From the NCBI RefSeq assembly GCF_012396015.1, contig NZ_JAAXOQ010000020.1, forward strand, positions 21,294 to 85,293: a stretch of 64,000 nt of DNA, in the 5' to 3' direction. Positions 51,687-60,869 of the stretch are shown here, in pieces. The translations under genes were made by a program, and so were the position numbers. Every line of letters starts with the position of its first letter. The stretch's first letter is position 1. Origin of the DNA: Tsukamurella spumae (GTDB lineage Bacteria > Actinomycetota > Actinomycetes > Mycobacteriales > Mycobacteriaceae). Below the pieces are notes generated by a model. The model had not been told where the DNA came from. It ran no database searches and saw nothing but the letters and a program-made list of their open reading frames with translations.

Positions 51687-52988
51687 TCAGATCCGGCGGG
51701 CGAGGCCCACCCGGGCGAGGGTGCCGACAAGGCGCAGCGTGCGCCCGACCTGCCGCGGCGAGGCCATGATGGAGCGCTGGTGCGTGTGTCCGGCGTCGGC
51801 GACGGGCTTGCCGTCGAGGCGGTCGGCCAGCCAGCCGAGCAGCAGGGGCGCCGACAGGAAGTGCATGGAGAAGTGGTCGCTCCACTGGTCGGTGCGGTAC
51901 TCGACGTGGGTGCCGCCGTCGGCGTAGCGCGCGACGTGCGCCTCCGCGTCCGTGACCGGCGAAATCTGGTCCTTCGTGGACTGCACGACCAGCATCGGCA
52001 CCGTCGGCGCGGACTGACCCGGCCGGATGTCGTCGAAGATCTCCAGCAGCTTCGGCAGCCGCGCGACCTCGTCGAAGGTGAGGTCCGGGCAGTAGTAGCC
52101 GAAGTCCTTGTGCGCCATCTTGCGGATCGCGCGCTCGGGCGACCACTCGAGCGCGTCCTCGTAGAACACCTTGCGACCCTTGTCGTCGACGTGCTCGGCG
52201 AGGACCTCGCGCAGCGTCGGGTACTCGCGGGCGAGCGCAGCGATGACCAGCGTCGGCAGGCCCGTGAACAGGGTGTTGTTCAGGTGCACGAACACATTGC
52301 CCGGATCGGAGACGGGCGCGCCCACGGCCCCGGCGATCAGGTTCAGTTCGGGGGCGTACGACGGTGCGATCTCCGCGGCCCAGGAGGTGGCCAGGCCGCC
52401 GCCGGAGTACCCCCAGACGCCGAGGCGGGTGTCGGCGGCGAGGCCGAAAGGCTCGTGCGAGAGCGCGGCGCGCAGACCGTCGAGCACCATGTATCCGGGC
52501 TCGCGGGGAATGCCCCAGCGCCCCGTCTGGCCGCCGTGGTCCGGCACCGAGACCATCCAGCCCTTCGCGACGGCGGCCGCGATGAACAGGTACTCGATCT
52601 GGGGGAACGAGGCGTCCTCGGTGCGCACGCCGTGCTGCAGTACGTACGAGGGGAAGGTCTTGGGATGCAGCGAGTCGATGGCGCACTGGTAGGAGACGAG
52701 GGGCGCACCGGGCGCCGCGCCGCGCTGCGGGCCGATCACGGTGGTGACGGTGACCTCGGGAACGCCGTGCATGTTGACGGTGCGGTACAGCAGCTGGGTG
52801 GCACGCACCTTCTGCTTGATGCGTCCCAGGAATCCGATCGAGACGTCCCGGTACCGCAGGACGGTGCCCTCCGGCGCGTCCTCGAAGCCCGACGGGGCGT
52901 CGAAGAACGGGTCGGTGCCCACCATCTGCGGCTCCGCGGGTGCGGGCCAGCGCTCGGCGAGCTCCGTGCGATTCTGCACAGCCGTCAT
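51687..52988 (-). CDS. LIP-family lipase
   Basis: 433 residues. The actinobacterial/fungal secretory-lipase fold: VPDHGGQTGRWG, nucleophile VWGYSGGGLATSWAAE (Ser about 195), Asp in VQSTKDQISPV and His in SDHFSMHF. These enzymes are normally exported, but the N-terminus here (MTAVQNRTELAERWP) has no signal peptide and no better start lies upstream, so it may be cytoplasmic. ATG 52988. An inverted repeat (53036-53058) lies upstream. Confidence 0.82.
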   Translation of the reverse strand: MTAVQNRTELAERWPAPAEPQMVGTDPFFDAPSGFEDAPEGTVLRYRDVSIGFLGRIKQKVRATQLLYRTVNMHGVPEVTVTTVIGPQRGAAPGAPLVSYQCAIDSLHPKTFPSYVLQHGVRTEDASFPQIEYLFIAAAVAKGWMVSVPDHGGQTGRWGIPREPGYMVLDGLRAALSHEPFGLAADTRLGVWGYSGGGLATSWAAEIAPSYAPELNLIAGAVGAPVSDPGNVFVHLNNTLFTGLPTLVIAALAREYPTLREVLAEHVDDKGRKVFYEDALEWSPERAIRKMAHKDFGYYCPDLTFDEVARLPKLLEIFDDIRPGQSAPTVPMLVVQSTKDQISPVTDAEAHVARYADGGTHVEYRTDQWSDHFSMHFLSAPLLLGWLADRLDGKPVADAGHTHQRSIMASPRQVGRTLRLVGTLARVGLARRI

Positions 52989-53035
52989 GTCGCGTCCTCC
53001 TGATCGGGCGTTCGGAGCGACTGTACACGCATTTG

Positions 53036-53058
53036 GGACAGATCTGAAGAATCTGTCC
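53036..53058. promoter_or_regulatory. Inverted repeat upstream of the lipase gene
   Basis: GGACAGAT (53036-53043) pairs with ATCTGTCC (53051-53058) across a 7-bp spacer, 48 bp before the lipase start. Suits a TetR- or FadR-type repressor; none is adjacent. Confidence 0.55.
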
Positions 53059-53161
53059 TATTCGCGACCCTGAGGAATTCTGCACGCGCACATCACTGCG
53101 CTCGATGTCTCGCGCACAGCTCATCTCCCGAAGCCGGCCGGGGTGGAGTGCGGAAGTGCTG

Positions 53162-54040
53162 TCAGTCAGGCGATCCCACCGGCCACAGCGGTGTCGGTGT
53201 ACCCGCGCTGGGCGGCGGGGTCACCACGGACAGCAACTGAAGTTTGTCGTAGCTCTCTGAACCCGGTTGGGCCGTGTAGACGACCAGGATGTGGGACTGG
53301 TGCGGGTCGATCAGGTGTTGGCAGTTGAGTTCGAGGAGCCCCACCTGCGGATGGACGAAGCGCTTGGCTTCCTGGGGTTGCACGCCCACGGCGTGCTCGC
53401 GCCACAGCCGTCGGAACTCGTCGCTTCGCGTGAGCAGCAGGTCGGCGTATTCGGCTGCGCGGGAGCCGGGGCCGCGCAGGGCGAGGGCGGCGCGCAGCCC
53501 TGAGGCGAACATCGTGGACAGGAATGCGTGGTCTTGTTCGGGATAGATGGTGCGGGAGGCAGGGTCCGTGAACCAACGGTAGATGACACTGCGCTCCGGA
53601 CCGGCGAAGGCGCTGGTATCGCCGGTGACGGCCGCCGCGAGTGGGGTCTGCCTCAGGGTTTCACCGAGTTCGGTGACGATCTCGGCCGCGGTATCCGATA
53701 GCCGGTCCAGAATGCGAAGCATTCCGGGGCTGATGTGGTCCCCCGCGAAACCGCGCGGTGGCGCCTGGTGGCCCACGAGCCGGAAGAGATGATCGCGCTC
53801 GTCGAGGTTCAGGTGAAGGCCCTGGGCGATCGCAGCGATCATCTGGGGTGATGGGTGCGGACCACGTTCCTGTTCGAGCCGGGTGTAGTAGTCGGTGGAC
53901 ATGTGGCACAGCGCCGCGACTTCCTCGCGTCGCAGCCCCTGGGTCCGGCGCCGTTGCGCCCGGGGCAGTCCGACGTCCTCGGGTTGGAGAGCGGCACGGC
54001 GGGTCCGAAGAAACGCAGCCAGTTCAGATCGGTCAACCAC
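53162..54040 (-). CDS. MmyB-type XRE transcriptional regulator
   Basis: 292 residues. QRRRTQGLRREEVAALCHMSTDYYTRLEQERGPHPSP (about 29-66) is the helix-turn-helix, followed by the MmyB-like ligand-binding domain (YRWFTDPASRTIYPEQD, FRRLWREHAVG, RFVHPQVGLLELNCQHL). GTG 54040 is preferred over 54055 because GGAGGG lies 7 nt upstream. It is divergent from an SDR gene, the usual partner of this regulator group, with a 12-bp inverted repeat between. Confidence 0.88.
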   Translation of the reverse strand: MVDRSELAAFLRTRRAALQPEDVGLPRAQRRRTQGLRREEVAALCHMSTDYYTRLEQERGPHPSPQMIAAIAQGLHLNLDERDHLFRLVGHQAPPRGFAGDHISPGMLRILDRLSDTAAEIVTELGETLRQTPLAAAVTGDTSAFAGPERSVIYRWFTDPASRTIYPEQDHAFLSTMFASGLRAALALRGPGSRAAEYADLLLTRSDEFRRLWREHAVGVQPQEAKRFVHPQVGLLELNCQHLIDPHQSHILVVYTAQPGSESYDKLQLLSVVTPPPSAGTPTPLWPVGSPD

Positions 54041-54089
54041 GTTCCGGCCCTCCACTTCTACAAGCCCACACTACCGTTGCGCGCTCCCG

Positions 54090-54116
54090 TATCCACGGAT
54101 CGGCGATCCCTGGATA
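54090..54116. promoter_or_regulatory. Inverted repeat, predicted operator of the XRE/SDR pair
   Basis: TATCCACGGATC (54090-54101) and GATCCCTGGATA (54105-54116) are inverted copies with one mismatch and a 3-bp centre. It lies 50 bp from the regulator start and 53 bp from the SDR start. Confidence 0.65.
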
Positions 54117-54168
54117 GGGCTGCTCAACGCTGTGATCGTGGAGTCGACACCATCGACGGAGGACTCGC

Positions 54169-55107
54169 GTGAACCGCACACCAATCGACATCTCTCTTCC
54201 CGACCTGACCGGCACCCGGGCAGTGGTCACCGGCGGCACTGACGGCATCGGTCTCGGAATCGCCGCTCGACTAGCGGCGGCGGGCGCGGAGCTGGTGCTC
54301 CCGGCCCGCAATCCGGCCAAGGCATCGGCAGCCGTCTCCACGATCCGTGAGGGAACCCCCGGCGCCGTCGTCTCGGTCGAATCGCTCGACCTCTCGTCCC
54401 TGGACTCCATCGCGAACCTCGGCGAGCGGCTACTCGCAGACGGCCGACCGATCCACCTGCTCATCAACAACGCCGGAGTCATGACACCACCGAATCGGCA
54501 GGTCACCAGGGACGGGTTCGAGCTGCAATTCGGCACCAATCACCTGGGACACTTCGCCCTCGTCGCCCACCTCCTCCCGCTCCTGCGTGCGGGAAGGGCC
54601 CGAGTGACCTCGCAGGTCAGCATCTCGGCGAACCAGGGAGCGATCAACTGGGACGACCTCGACTGGGAGAAGACCTACAACGGCTCCGGGGCGTACAGCC
54701 AATCGAAGATCGCGTTCGGGCTGTTCGGGCTCGAGCTCGACCGCCGCAGTCGCCAGCACGATTGGGGGATCTCCAGCAACCTCTCCCACCCGGGCGTCGC
54801 CCCGACCAGCCTGCTGTCGGCGCGCCCCGAGATCGGCCGCGACGGCGATACTCTCGGCGTGCGGCTGATCCGGTTCGCTTCAGCCAGGGGCTTCATCGTC
54901 GGAACCGTCGATACGGCGAAGCTCCCCGCTCTGATGGCCGGAACAACGCCGGACGCCGGCGGGAGGATGTACGGCCCTTCGGGGTTCATGCACCTCGGCG
55001 GCGCCCCCGCGGAGCAGCCGCTCTACAGTCGCCTCCGCAGCGAAGCCGATGCCCAGCGCATGTGGCGGATCTCAGAGGAGTTGACCGGCGTGCCATTTCC
55101 CTCGTGA
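54169..55107 (+). CDS. SDR oxidoreductase
   Basis: 312 residues, classical [11 protein letters not shown] (about 21-28) and LPARN after strand 2 (Arg favouring NADP), NNAGVM, then [11 protein letters not shown] (Tyr/Lys). The serine is in [10 protein letters not shown]. It resembles light-dependent-reductase-like or retinol-dehydrogenase-like members often controlled by an adjacent MmyB-XRE protein. ATG 54169. Substrate unknown. Confidence 0.85.
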   Translation: MNRTPIDISLPDLTGTRAVVTGGTDGIGLGIAARLAAAGAELVLPARNPAKASAAVSTIREGTPGAVVSVESLDLSSLDSIANLGERLLADGRPIHLLINNAGVMTPPNRQVTRDGFELQFGTNHLGHFALVAHLLPLLRAGRARVTSQVSISANQGAINWDDLDWEKTYNGSGAYSQSKIAFGLFGLELDRRSRQHDWGISSNLSHPGVAPTSLLSARPEIGRDGDTLGVRLIRFASARGFIVGTVDTAKLPALMAGTTPDAGGRMYGPSGFMHLGGAPAEQPLYSRLRSEADAQRMWRISEELTGVPFPS

Positions 55108-55259
55108 GCCCCGTGCCCGTTTCGGGCGGGAGCCGTCTCGTCACCTGCGGCCCCGCACCCAATGCCGGCGGAGGCCGGTGAACATCGCGTGAACCCGCCC
55201 TCTCTTGCCGTTGCAAGCGGCTACTGTTCACCTCTCGATGAACGATGGAGGTGAACGAG

Positions 55260-55403
55260 ATGACCCCAGGTGACCGCGTGCAGTTGCGTGACGAGGCGCT
55301 CAGCTTCGGAACCGTGCTCAGCGCCGACAACGAGGCGGTGTCGGTCAAGCTCGACGACGGTCGCGCCGTCGCGGTGCACCAGGACGCCCTCGTACTCCTC
55401 TGA
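55260..55403 (+). CDS. Small SH3-like beta protein, 47 residues
   Basis: MTPGDRVQLRDEALSFGTVL, then VSVKLDDGRAVAVHQDALVLL. The alternating pattern with GDRVQL and KLDDGR resembles an SH3/KOW-type small beta barrel. ATG 55260 follows an excellent GGAGGTGA at 6 nt spacing, and codon usage is strongly biased to G/C in third positions, so it is likely a real gene. A CTTGC-N4-GCAAG hairpin lies just upstream (55204-55217). Function unknown. Confidence 0.7.
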   Translation: MTPGDRVQLRDEALSFGTVLSADNEAVSVKLDDGRAVAVHQDALVLL

Positions 55404-55424
55404 GCAACCCCGCCGCGCCGACGC

Positions 55425-56048
55425 TCAGGAACCGGCCGCGACCAGCATCGTCAGCGTGGACCGCATGGACTCGATGACCGGCCCGGTCGCGATCGTGGGG
55501 TCGATGGCGCGCTGGATCCCCAGCCCGATGCCCGCGGACAGCAGCAGTTCGGCCGCGGATTCGAGCACGGTCCTCAGCTCGGGCGCGACGTCCTCCGCGC
55601 CGGACTCGCCTCGCACCAGGTCGACGAGCATCTCCACGACGGTGCTGCGCGCCGCGGCCCGCAGCTCGACGATCATGGCGAGCAGGTCCGGGTCGTTGCG
55701 GGCGACGGTGACGAACTCGAGTTCGAGCATCGTCCACCCCACGTCGCCCGCGGTCCGTTCGACCCAGTCGGCGAGCAGGTCGATGCGGGCCTGCAACTCC
55801 CCCTGGCCGGTCACCAGGCCCGCGAGCTCGCCGACCTTCTCCTCGTGGATCGCCTGCAACACCTCGCGGCACAGGTTCGGCTTGTCGACGAAGTTCGAGT
55901 AGACGGCGCCCTTCGAGTAGCCGGCGCGGTCCGCGATGTCCTCCAGGCTCGCCGCCGCGTAGCCGACCTCCAGGAAACGGTCGCGCGCAGCGATCAGCAG
56001 GTCGGCGCGCGTCTGCGCGCGCTGCTCCACCCTGGTCAGCCTGGCCAC
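55425..56048 (-). CDS. TetR-family transcriptional regulator
   Basis: 207 residues. RADLLIAARDRFLEVGYAAASLEDIADRAGYSKGAVYSNFVDKPNL is the DNA-binding domain. GTG 56048 begins VARLTRVEQRAQTRA. It is divergent from the SDR-patatin-monooxygenase operon, with a palindrome in between, and probably represses it. Ligand unknown. Confidence 0.9.
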   Translation of the reverse strand: MARLTRVEQRAQTRADLLIAARDRFLEVGYAAASLEDIADRAGYSKGAVYSNFVDKPNLCREVLQAIHEEKVGELAGLVTGQGELQARIDLLADWVERTAGDVGWTMLELEFVTVARNDPDLLAMIVELRAAARSTVVEMLVDLVRGESGAEDVAPELRTVLESAAELLLSAGIGLGIQRAIDPTIATGPVIESMRSTLTMLVAAGS

Positions 56049-56084
56049 GCGAGAAGAATACGCGAGGAGGTATTCAAAAACTAT

Positions 56085-56100
56085 CAGTATTCGGATACTG
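56085..56100. promoter_or_regulatory. Palindrome, predicted TetR operator
   Basis: CAGTAT-TCGG-ATACTG is perfectly symmetric. It lies 37 bp from the TetR start and 30 bp from the SDR start. It overlaps the TATCAGTAT AT-rich stretch where promoters would be expected. Confidence 0.7.
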
Positions 56101-56129
56101 TCGGTCGCACCAGATCGAAAGGATCCACC

Positions 56130-57008
56130 ATGGCCTTCTTCGGCCCTTCCCGCGACCACCTCGCCCGACTCGACGGTGCGCTGGTCGTGATCACCGGCGG
56201 CGCCCGCGGCATCGGCGCCGCCACCGGCCGCCTGTTCGCGCTGCACGGTGCCCGCGTCGTCCTCGCGGACCTCGACCTCGACGTCGCCGAGGCCACGGCG
56301 GCGACCATCCCGGGCGCACGCGCCGTGCGGCTCGACGTCACCGACCGGGGCTCCTGGCGGACCGCTCTGGACGAGATCGGCGGCGACATCGACGTCCTCG
56401 TCAACAACGCGGGCGTCATGCCGCTGGGCCACTTCGAGGAGGAGTCGGAGCGGACCACCGATCTCATCCTCGACGTCAACATCCGCGGTGTGCTCAACGG
56501 CATGCGCGCCGCGATCCCGGGCATGGTGGCACGCGGGCGCGGCCACGTCGTCAACGTCGCATCGATGGCCGGCATGATCCCGATCCCGGGCATGGTCACC
56601 TACAACGCCAGCAAGTACGGGGCGCTCGGCGCCACCCTCGGCGCTCGCCGGGAGTACGACGGGACCGGGGTCGCGGTGTGCGCGATCCTCCCGTCCGCCG
56701 TGCGCACCGAGCTCTCCTCGGGCGCGCAGCTCGGCGCCGGCATGCCGACCGTCGACCCCGAGGACGTCGCCGCGGCGATCGTCGACACGCTGCGCACCCG
56801 GGCGGCCCGCACGTCCGTGCCGAAGTGGGTGGCACCGGGCTGGCGCCTCGTCGAGGCCTTCGTGCCCGAGCCGGTCGAACGACTCGCGCGCAGGCTGATC
56901 GACGACCGGCGCACGCTCGACCTCGATGCGGCCGCACGCACGGCGTACACCGAGCGGATCGACCGCCATGCCACGGATCACGCCCGCGACGAGGAGTCCG
57001 CCCGGTGA
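56130..57008 (+). CDS. SDR oxidoreductase (operon with patatin and BVMO)
   Basis: 292 residues. TGGARGIG (about 22-29), LADLDLD after strand 2, NNAGVMPLG, SMAGMIPIPGMVTYNASKYG (Ser, Tyr, Lys). A basic C-terminal extension follows PVERLARRLIDDRR. It resembles the SDR of the M. tuberculosis mymA operon (Rv3085). ATG 56130. It overlaps the patatin gene by 4 nt. Confidence 0.88.
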   Translation: MAFFGPSRDHLARLDGALVVITGGARGIGAATGRLFALHGARVVLADLDLDVAEATAATIPGARAVRLDVTDRGSWRTALDEIGGDIDVLVNNAGVMPLGHFEEESERTTDLILDVNIRGVLNGMRAAIPGMVARGRGHVVNVASMAGMIPIPGMVTYNASKYGALGATLGARREYDGTGVAVCAILPSAVRTELSSGAQLGAGMPTVDPEDVAAAIVDTLRTRAARTSVPKWVAPGWRLVEAFVPEPVERLARRLIDDRRTLDLDAAARTAYTERIDRHATDHARDEESAR

Positions 57009-57922
57009 CCCGCGCGCTCGTGATCGGCTGCGGCGGCACCATCGGCGGCGCCTGGACCGTCGCCGCGCTGGCCGCACTCGAGGAGCAGCTCGGATCCGAT
57101 GTCCGTGAGTTCGACGTGCTGCAGGGGACCTCCGCCGGCTCGGAGATCATCACCGCGCTCCAGCGCTTCTCAGTGCAGGACCTCGTCGCGATGCAGGAGG
57201 GACGCACCGAATCGGCTGTACTGCAACGCCACCTGGCCGCGACCCCCGCTCCCCTGCCGCGCATCCCGTTCTCCCTGCCCGCGGACCCGTCCACGCTGTG
57301 GTCCCGGCGCGGTGGGCACGCCCCGCTCACGGGCATCGCCCCGCGCGGCCGCGGCGACGCGACGTGGCTGGCCGAGCTCGCCGACGCCACCGTCGGGCCC
57401 GGTGCGCCGGTCCCCGCGAAGGCCCGGATGGTGGCCTACGAGCCGGCATCCGGGGAGCGGGTCGCGTTCGGCGCGCCGGACGCACCGCACGCCACCGCCT
57501 CGGAGGCGCTCCGTGCATCGTGGGCCATCCCCGCGTGGATGCCGCCTGTCGAGGTGGCGGGTCGCACATTCGTGGACGGGGGCGCCGCCTCCACGGCCTC
57601 GGTCGACCTGATCACCCCCGAGGAGGCCGACGAGATCGTCGCGGTCGTGTCCATGGCCTCCGCTCCCGGCGTCCGCGCCCCCGGGATCGGCGGACTGATC
57701 GAGTACGCCGCGCTGAGAGGGCCGATGTCGCGGGTGTTCTGGGCCGAGGTAGCCGTGGCCCGGGCCCGCGGCCAGAAGGTCACCGTCATCTCGCCCGACG
57801 GTGCCGATCTGGCCGGGCTGGGTGCGAACTTCATGGCCCGGGGCCATCGCGCGGAGGCCTTCGAGGCCGCGCGGCGGACCGCCCCGTCGGCCGTCCGGCG
57901 CGGGCTGGAGGCGGCGCGATGA
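57005..57922 (+). CDS. Patatin-like phospholipase
   Basis: 305 residues. The Gly-rich oxyanion motif GCGGTIGGAW (about 8-17), the nucleophile GTSAG (Ser43) and the catalytic Asp in VDGGAAS (about 192) are all present, so it is probably an active lipid acyl hydrolase. GTG 57005 and the ATGA junction with the next gene place it mid-operon. Confidence 0.88.
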   Translation: MTRALVIGCGGTIGGAWTVAALAALEEQLGSDVREFDVLQGTSAGSEIITALQRFSVQDLVAMQEGRTESAVLQRHLAATPAPLPRIPFSLPADPSTLWSRRGGHAPLTGIAPRGRGDATWLAELADATVGPGAPVPAKARMVAYEPASGERVAFGAPDAPHATASEALRASWAIPAWMPPVEVAGRTFVDGGAASTASVDLITPEEADEIVAVVSMASAPGVRAPGIGGLIEYAALRGPMSRVFWAEVAVARARGQKVTVISPDGADLAGLGANFMARGHRAEAFEAARRTAPSAVRRGLEAAR

Positions 57923-59370
57923 CCGAGCCCCGCATCGTGGTCATCGGCGCCGGCGTGGCCGGCATCTCGACGGCGCACGTCCTGCAGGAGCAGGGATTCA
58001 CGGACTGGGTCGTGCTGGAGAAGGGCGCTGACGTGGGCGGCGTGTGGTTCTGGAACCGCTACCCCGGCCTCACGTGCGACGTGCCCTCGCAGATCTATCA
58101 GTTCGCATTCGCGCCGAAGCCGGATTGGGAGCGGATCTGGGCCACGGGTCCGCAGATCCAGCGCTACCACCGCGACGTGGTCGATCGGCTGGGCATCGCG
58201 GACCGGATCCGCTGCAACACCGAGGTTCTCGCCGCGGAGTTCGACGACGCCTCCAGTACCTGGAGCCTCACCCTGAACACCGGCGAGACGATTGCGGCCG
58301 ACTTCCTGGTCTGCGCCACCGGCGTCCTGCACAACCCGGCGATCCCCGACATCGAGGGCCTCGCGGACTTCGACGGCGACGTGGTGCACACCGCCCGCTG
58401 GGACGATGCGCTGATCACCGAGAACCGCCGGATCGCCGTCATCGGTACGGGATCGACCGGCGTGCAGGTGGTCTCGGCGTTGCAGCCGGGCGCCGAGCAC
58501 CTCACGCACTTCGTCCGGTCGCCGCAGTGGGTGCTGTGGGCGCCGATGCGACTGCCGCAGATCGCGCCGATCACCGCTCTGTTGGAGCGTGTTCCGGGAC
58601 TGCTCGACCGGGTGCACCAGGGCCTGCTCCAATGCTCGGGCATCCTCGCGGACATCGCGACGAAGCCGTCGTGGCGGCGCAGCGCGGTGCAGGCCTACGC
58701 CCGGCTGTCGCTGCGCGCGCAGGTACCGCCCGCCCTGCGGCCCGGGCTCACGCCCGCGGACGAGCCGCTGTGCAAACGGCAGGTCGTCTCCGGCACCTAC
58801 TACTCGGCGATCAAGGCGCGCAACACCTCCCTCGTCTCGGCGGCGATCGATCGGATCGAGGCCAAGGGCATCCGCACCGCGGACGGGAACCTGCACGAGA
58901 CCGACCTCATCGTGCTCGCCACGGGCTTCCGGGCGCACGACTACATGCGGCCGATGCGGGTCACGGGCCGGGACGGGCTCACGCTGGACGAGGCGTGGTC
59001 CGACGGCCCGCGCGCCTACCGGATGACGGCGATCCCGGGATTCCCCAACCTGTTCACCGTCCTCGGTCCCAATTCCCCGACCGGGTCGATCTCCCTCCAG
59101 TTCTCGGCCGATCTCACCGCGCGGTACATCGCACAGTGGCTGGACCGGTTCCGCCGCGGCGAGGTCGCCTCGGTGGAGGTCACCGAGGCCGCGACCGACG
59201 CCTTCAACGAGCAGGTCGCCGAGGCCATGGGACCCACGGTCTGGAACACCGGCTGCAACTCCTGGTACTTCACCGAGGGCGGCACCATCGACCTGTGGCC
59301 GTTCGACCGGAAGACCATGGTGCGCATGCTGTCCGAGCCCGACGAGGCGGACTTCCACCTCCGCCGGTGA
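57919..59370 (+). CDS. Baeyer-Villiger/flavin-containing monooxygenase
   Basis: 483 residues. GAGVAG (about 10-15) binds FAD, GTGSTG (about 175) binds NADPH, and FDGDVVHTARWDD (about 150) is the FxGxxxHxxxW fingerprint of type I Baeyer-Villiger enzymes. It resembles MymA (Rv3083). With the SDR and patatin genes it probably modifies lipids or ketones; the substrate cannot be read. ATG 57919 overlaps the patatin stop by 4 nt. Confidence 0.9.
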   Translation: MTEPRIVVIGAGVAGISTAHVLQEQGFTDWVVLEKGADVGGVWFWNRYPGLTCDVPSQIYQFAFAPKPDWERIWATGPQIQRYHRDVVDRLGIADRIRCNTEVLAAEFDDASSTWSLTLNTGETIAADFLVCATGVLHNPAIPDIEGLADFDGDVVHTARWDDALITENRRIAVIGTGSTGVQVVSALQPGAEHLTHFVRSPQWVLWAPMRLPQIAPITALLERVPGLLDRVHQGLLQCSGILADIATKPSWRRSAVQAYARLSLRAQVPPALRPGLTPADEPLCKRQVVSGTYYSAIKARNTSLVSAAIDRIEAKGIRTADGNLHETDLIVLATGFRAHDYMRPMRVTGRDGLTLDEAWSDGPRAYRMTAIPGFPNLFTVLGPNSPTGSISLQFSADLTARYIAQWLDRFRRGEVASVEVTEAATDAFNEQVAEAMGPTVWNTGCNSWYFTEGGTIDLWPFDRKTMVRMLSEPDEADFHLRR

Positions 59371-59412
59371 CGTACCCGCAGGCAGGGCGCGACAGCGGCG
59401 CGCGGGAGGTGC

Positions 59413-59433
59413 CCGACCCGCGGCTCGGGTCGG
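59413..59433. terminator. Hairpin after the monooxygenase operon
   Basis: CCGACCCG (59413-59420) pairs with CGGGTCGG (59426-59433) around a 5-nt loop, 43 bp after the stop. No U-tract, so weak. Confidence 0.4.
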
Positions 59434-59465
59434 CGCCGCGCGACCGTCGCCGGTAGAGTGACCGC

Positions 59466-60023
59466 GTGCGGCGATTGCAAAGGCTCCTGTGGGTGACGGC
59501 GGTGTTGGTCGTCGCCGTGCTCACCGCGGTCGGCGGCATCGGCTACCTGCTCTTCGGTGTCTCGCACGAGGATCCGCTCCGCCCGGTGGACGCGATCATC
59601 GTGCTGGGCGGTGAGCACGACTCTCGCGAGTACTACGGGATCCGGCTCGCCCAGGAGGGCTACGCCAAGAACGTGGTCCTGTCGAACCCGTACGCCGCGA
59701 CCGACCGCACCATGCAGGACCTGTGCGACACCAGGATCGACGACATCGCCATCACCTGCGAGCGGCCCGTGCCCAGCACCACGCGCGGCGAGGCGATGTT
59801 CACGCAACGGTTGTCGGAGCAGCACGGCTGGAAGTCGGTGATCGTCATCAGCTGGGGCTACCACCTCACGCGATCCCGGTACATCTTCGACCGGTGCTAC
59901 AGCGGTGAAACGGTGCTGCGGGCGGTCCCGCGCTCCTACGACTACGGCCCCGCCGACTGGGAGCTCGTCTACCTCTACCAGTTCTTCGGCACCGCGAAAG
60001 CCGTCGTGCAGGGCTCCTGCTGA
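59466..60023 (+). CDS. DUF218/YdcF-family membrane-anchored protein
   Basis: 185 residues. One N-terminal helix (LLWVTAVLVVAVLTAVGGIGYLLF), then the DUF218 domain: VDAIIVLGGEHDSREYYGIRLAQEG, TTRGEAMF and VISWGYHLTRSRYIFDRC. The family includes SanA and YdcF, linked to envelope integrity. GTG 59466. It ends 4 bp from the converging TSUP gene. Confidence 0.82.
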   Translation: MRRLQRLLWVTAVLVVAVLTAVGGIGYLLFGVSHEDPLRPVDAIIVLGGEHDSREYYGIRLAQEGYAKNVVLSNPYAATDRTMQDLCDTRIDDIAITCERPVPSTTRGEAMFTQRLSEQHGWKSVIVISWGYHLTRSRYIFDRCYSGETVLRAVPRSYDYGPADWELVYLYQFFGTAKAVVQGSC

Positions 60024-60027
60024 CCGG

Positions 60028-60771
60028 TCAGAACCACACCCGCGCCAGCCACGCCGCGAGTCCCAGCCCGCAGATCGCGACCACCACGCGCAGGCGCCCC
60101 GCGTCGATCCGTGCCACCACGGGCGGGCCGCACCAGCCGCCCAGGAACCCACCGATCGCCATGGCGATCGCCGCCGGCCAGTGCACCGGGCCGAAGATCG
60201 CGAAGCCGATGGCCGCCACCAGGTTCGCCAGTGCCAGCACCCAGCTCTTGAGCATCGCGGCCCGCCAGAGCGGTTCGGACGTCGCGACCAGGGTGAGCGC
60301 CAGGATCATCACCCCTGCGCCCGCGCCGAAATAGCCGCCGTACACGGCGACCAGGAAGACGCCGACCGGGTAGTGCCGCGCGAGCCGCGCGACCTCGGGG
60401 CGCTCGCGCAGCCGCGGCTGCAGCAGGATCGCCACCGCGGCGACCGCGATGAGCGCCGGCACCACGGCCTCGAAGGTGCTCCCCGGAGCCAGCAGGAGAA
60501 GGGTGGAGCCCACGACCCCGCCGGCCACCGCGAGCACGGCGAGCAACCGCATCTGTGGCCTGTTCTTCACCAGCTCGGACGCCGACGATGCGATGGAGCC
60601 CCCGCCCACCGCCACCATCGCGACCGTGTTCGTGACATTGGCCGCCACCGGCGACAGGCCCATCGCGAGCAGCGCGGGGTACGACACCAGCGAGGCCAGC
60701 CCGGTGATGTATCCGATCAGGCCCGCGGCGAACCCGGCGACCACCATCGCCGCGATCATCCACGCCGTCAT
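60028..60771 (-). CDS. TSUP-family (TauE/SafE) permease
   Basis: 247 residues with about eight helices in two repeats: GLIGYITGLASLVSYPALLAMGLSPVAANVTNTVA, and later FGAGAGVMILALTLV. The family moves sulfur-containing or other organic anions across the membrane. ATG 60771. It lies 98 bp downstream of aguA on the same strand and could be part of that transcript. Confidence 0.85.
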   Translation of the reverse strand: MTAWMIAAMVVAGFAAGLIGYITGLASLVSYPALLAMGLSPVAANVTNTVAMVAVGGGSIASSASELVKNRPQMRLLAVLAVAGGVVGSTLLLLAPGSTFEAVVPALIAVAAVAILLQPRLRERPEVARLARHYPVGVFLVAVYGGYFGAGAGVMILALTLVATSEPLWRAAMLKSWVLALANLVAAIGFAIFGPVHWPAAIAMAIGGFLGGWCGPPVVARIDAGRLRVVVAICGLGLAAWLARVWF

Positions 60772-60869
60772 GGCCCGCCTCTCCGACGCACATCGTTCGA
60801 GTCGATCTGCGCCGGGTCAGTCCCTCTGCGTCGCAGAACGCTTCGATTGTTGCGCGCCGCGGAGCGGAC

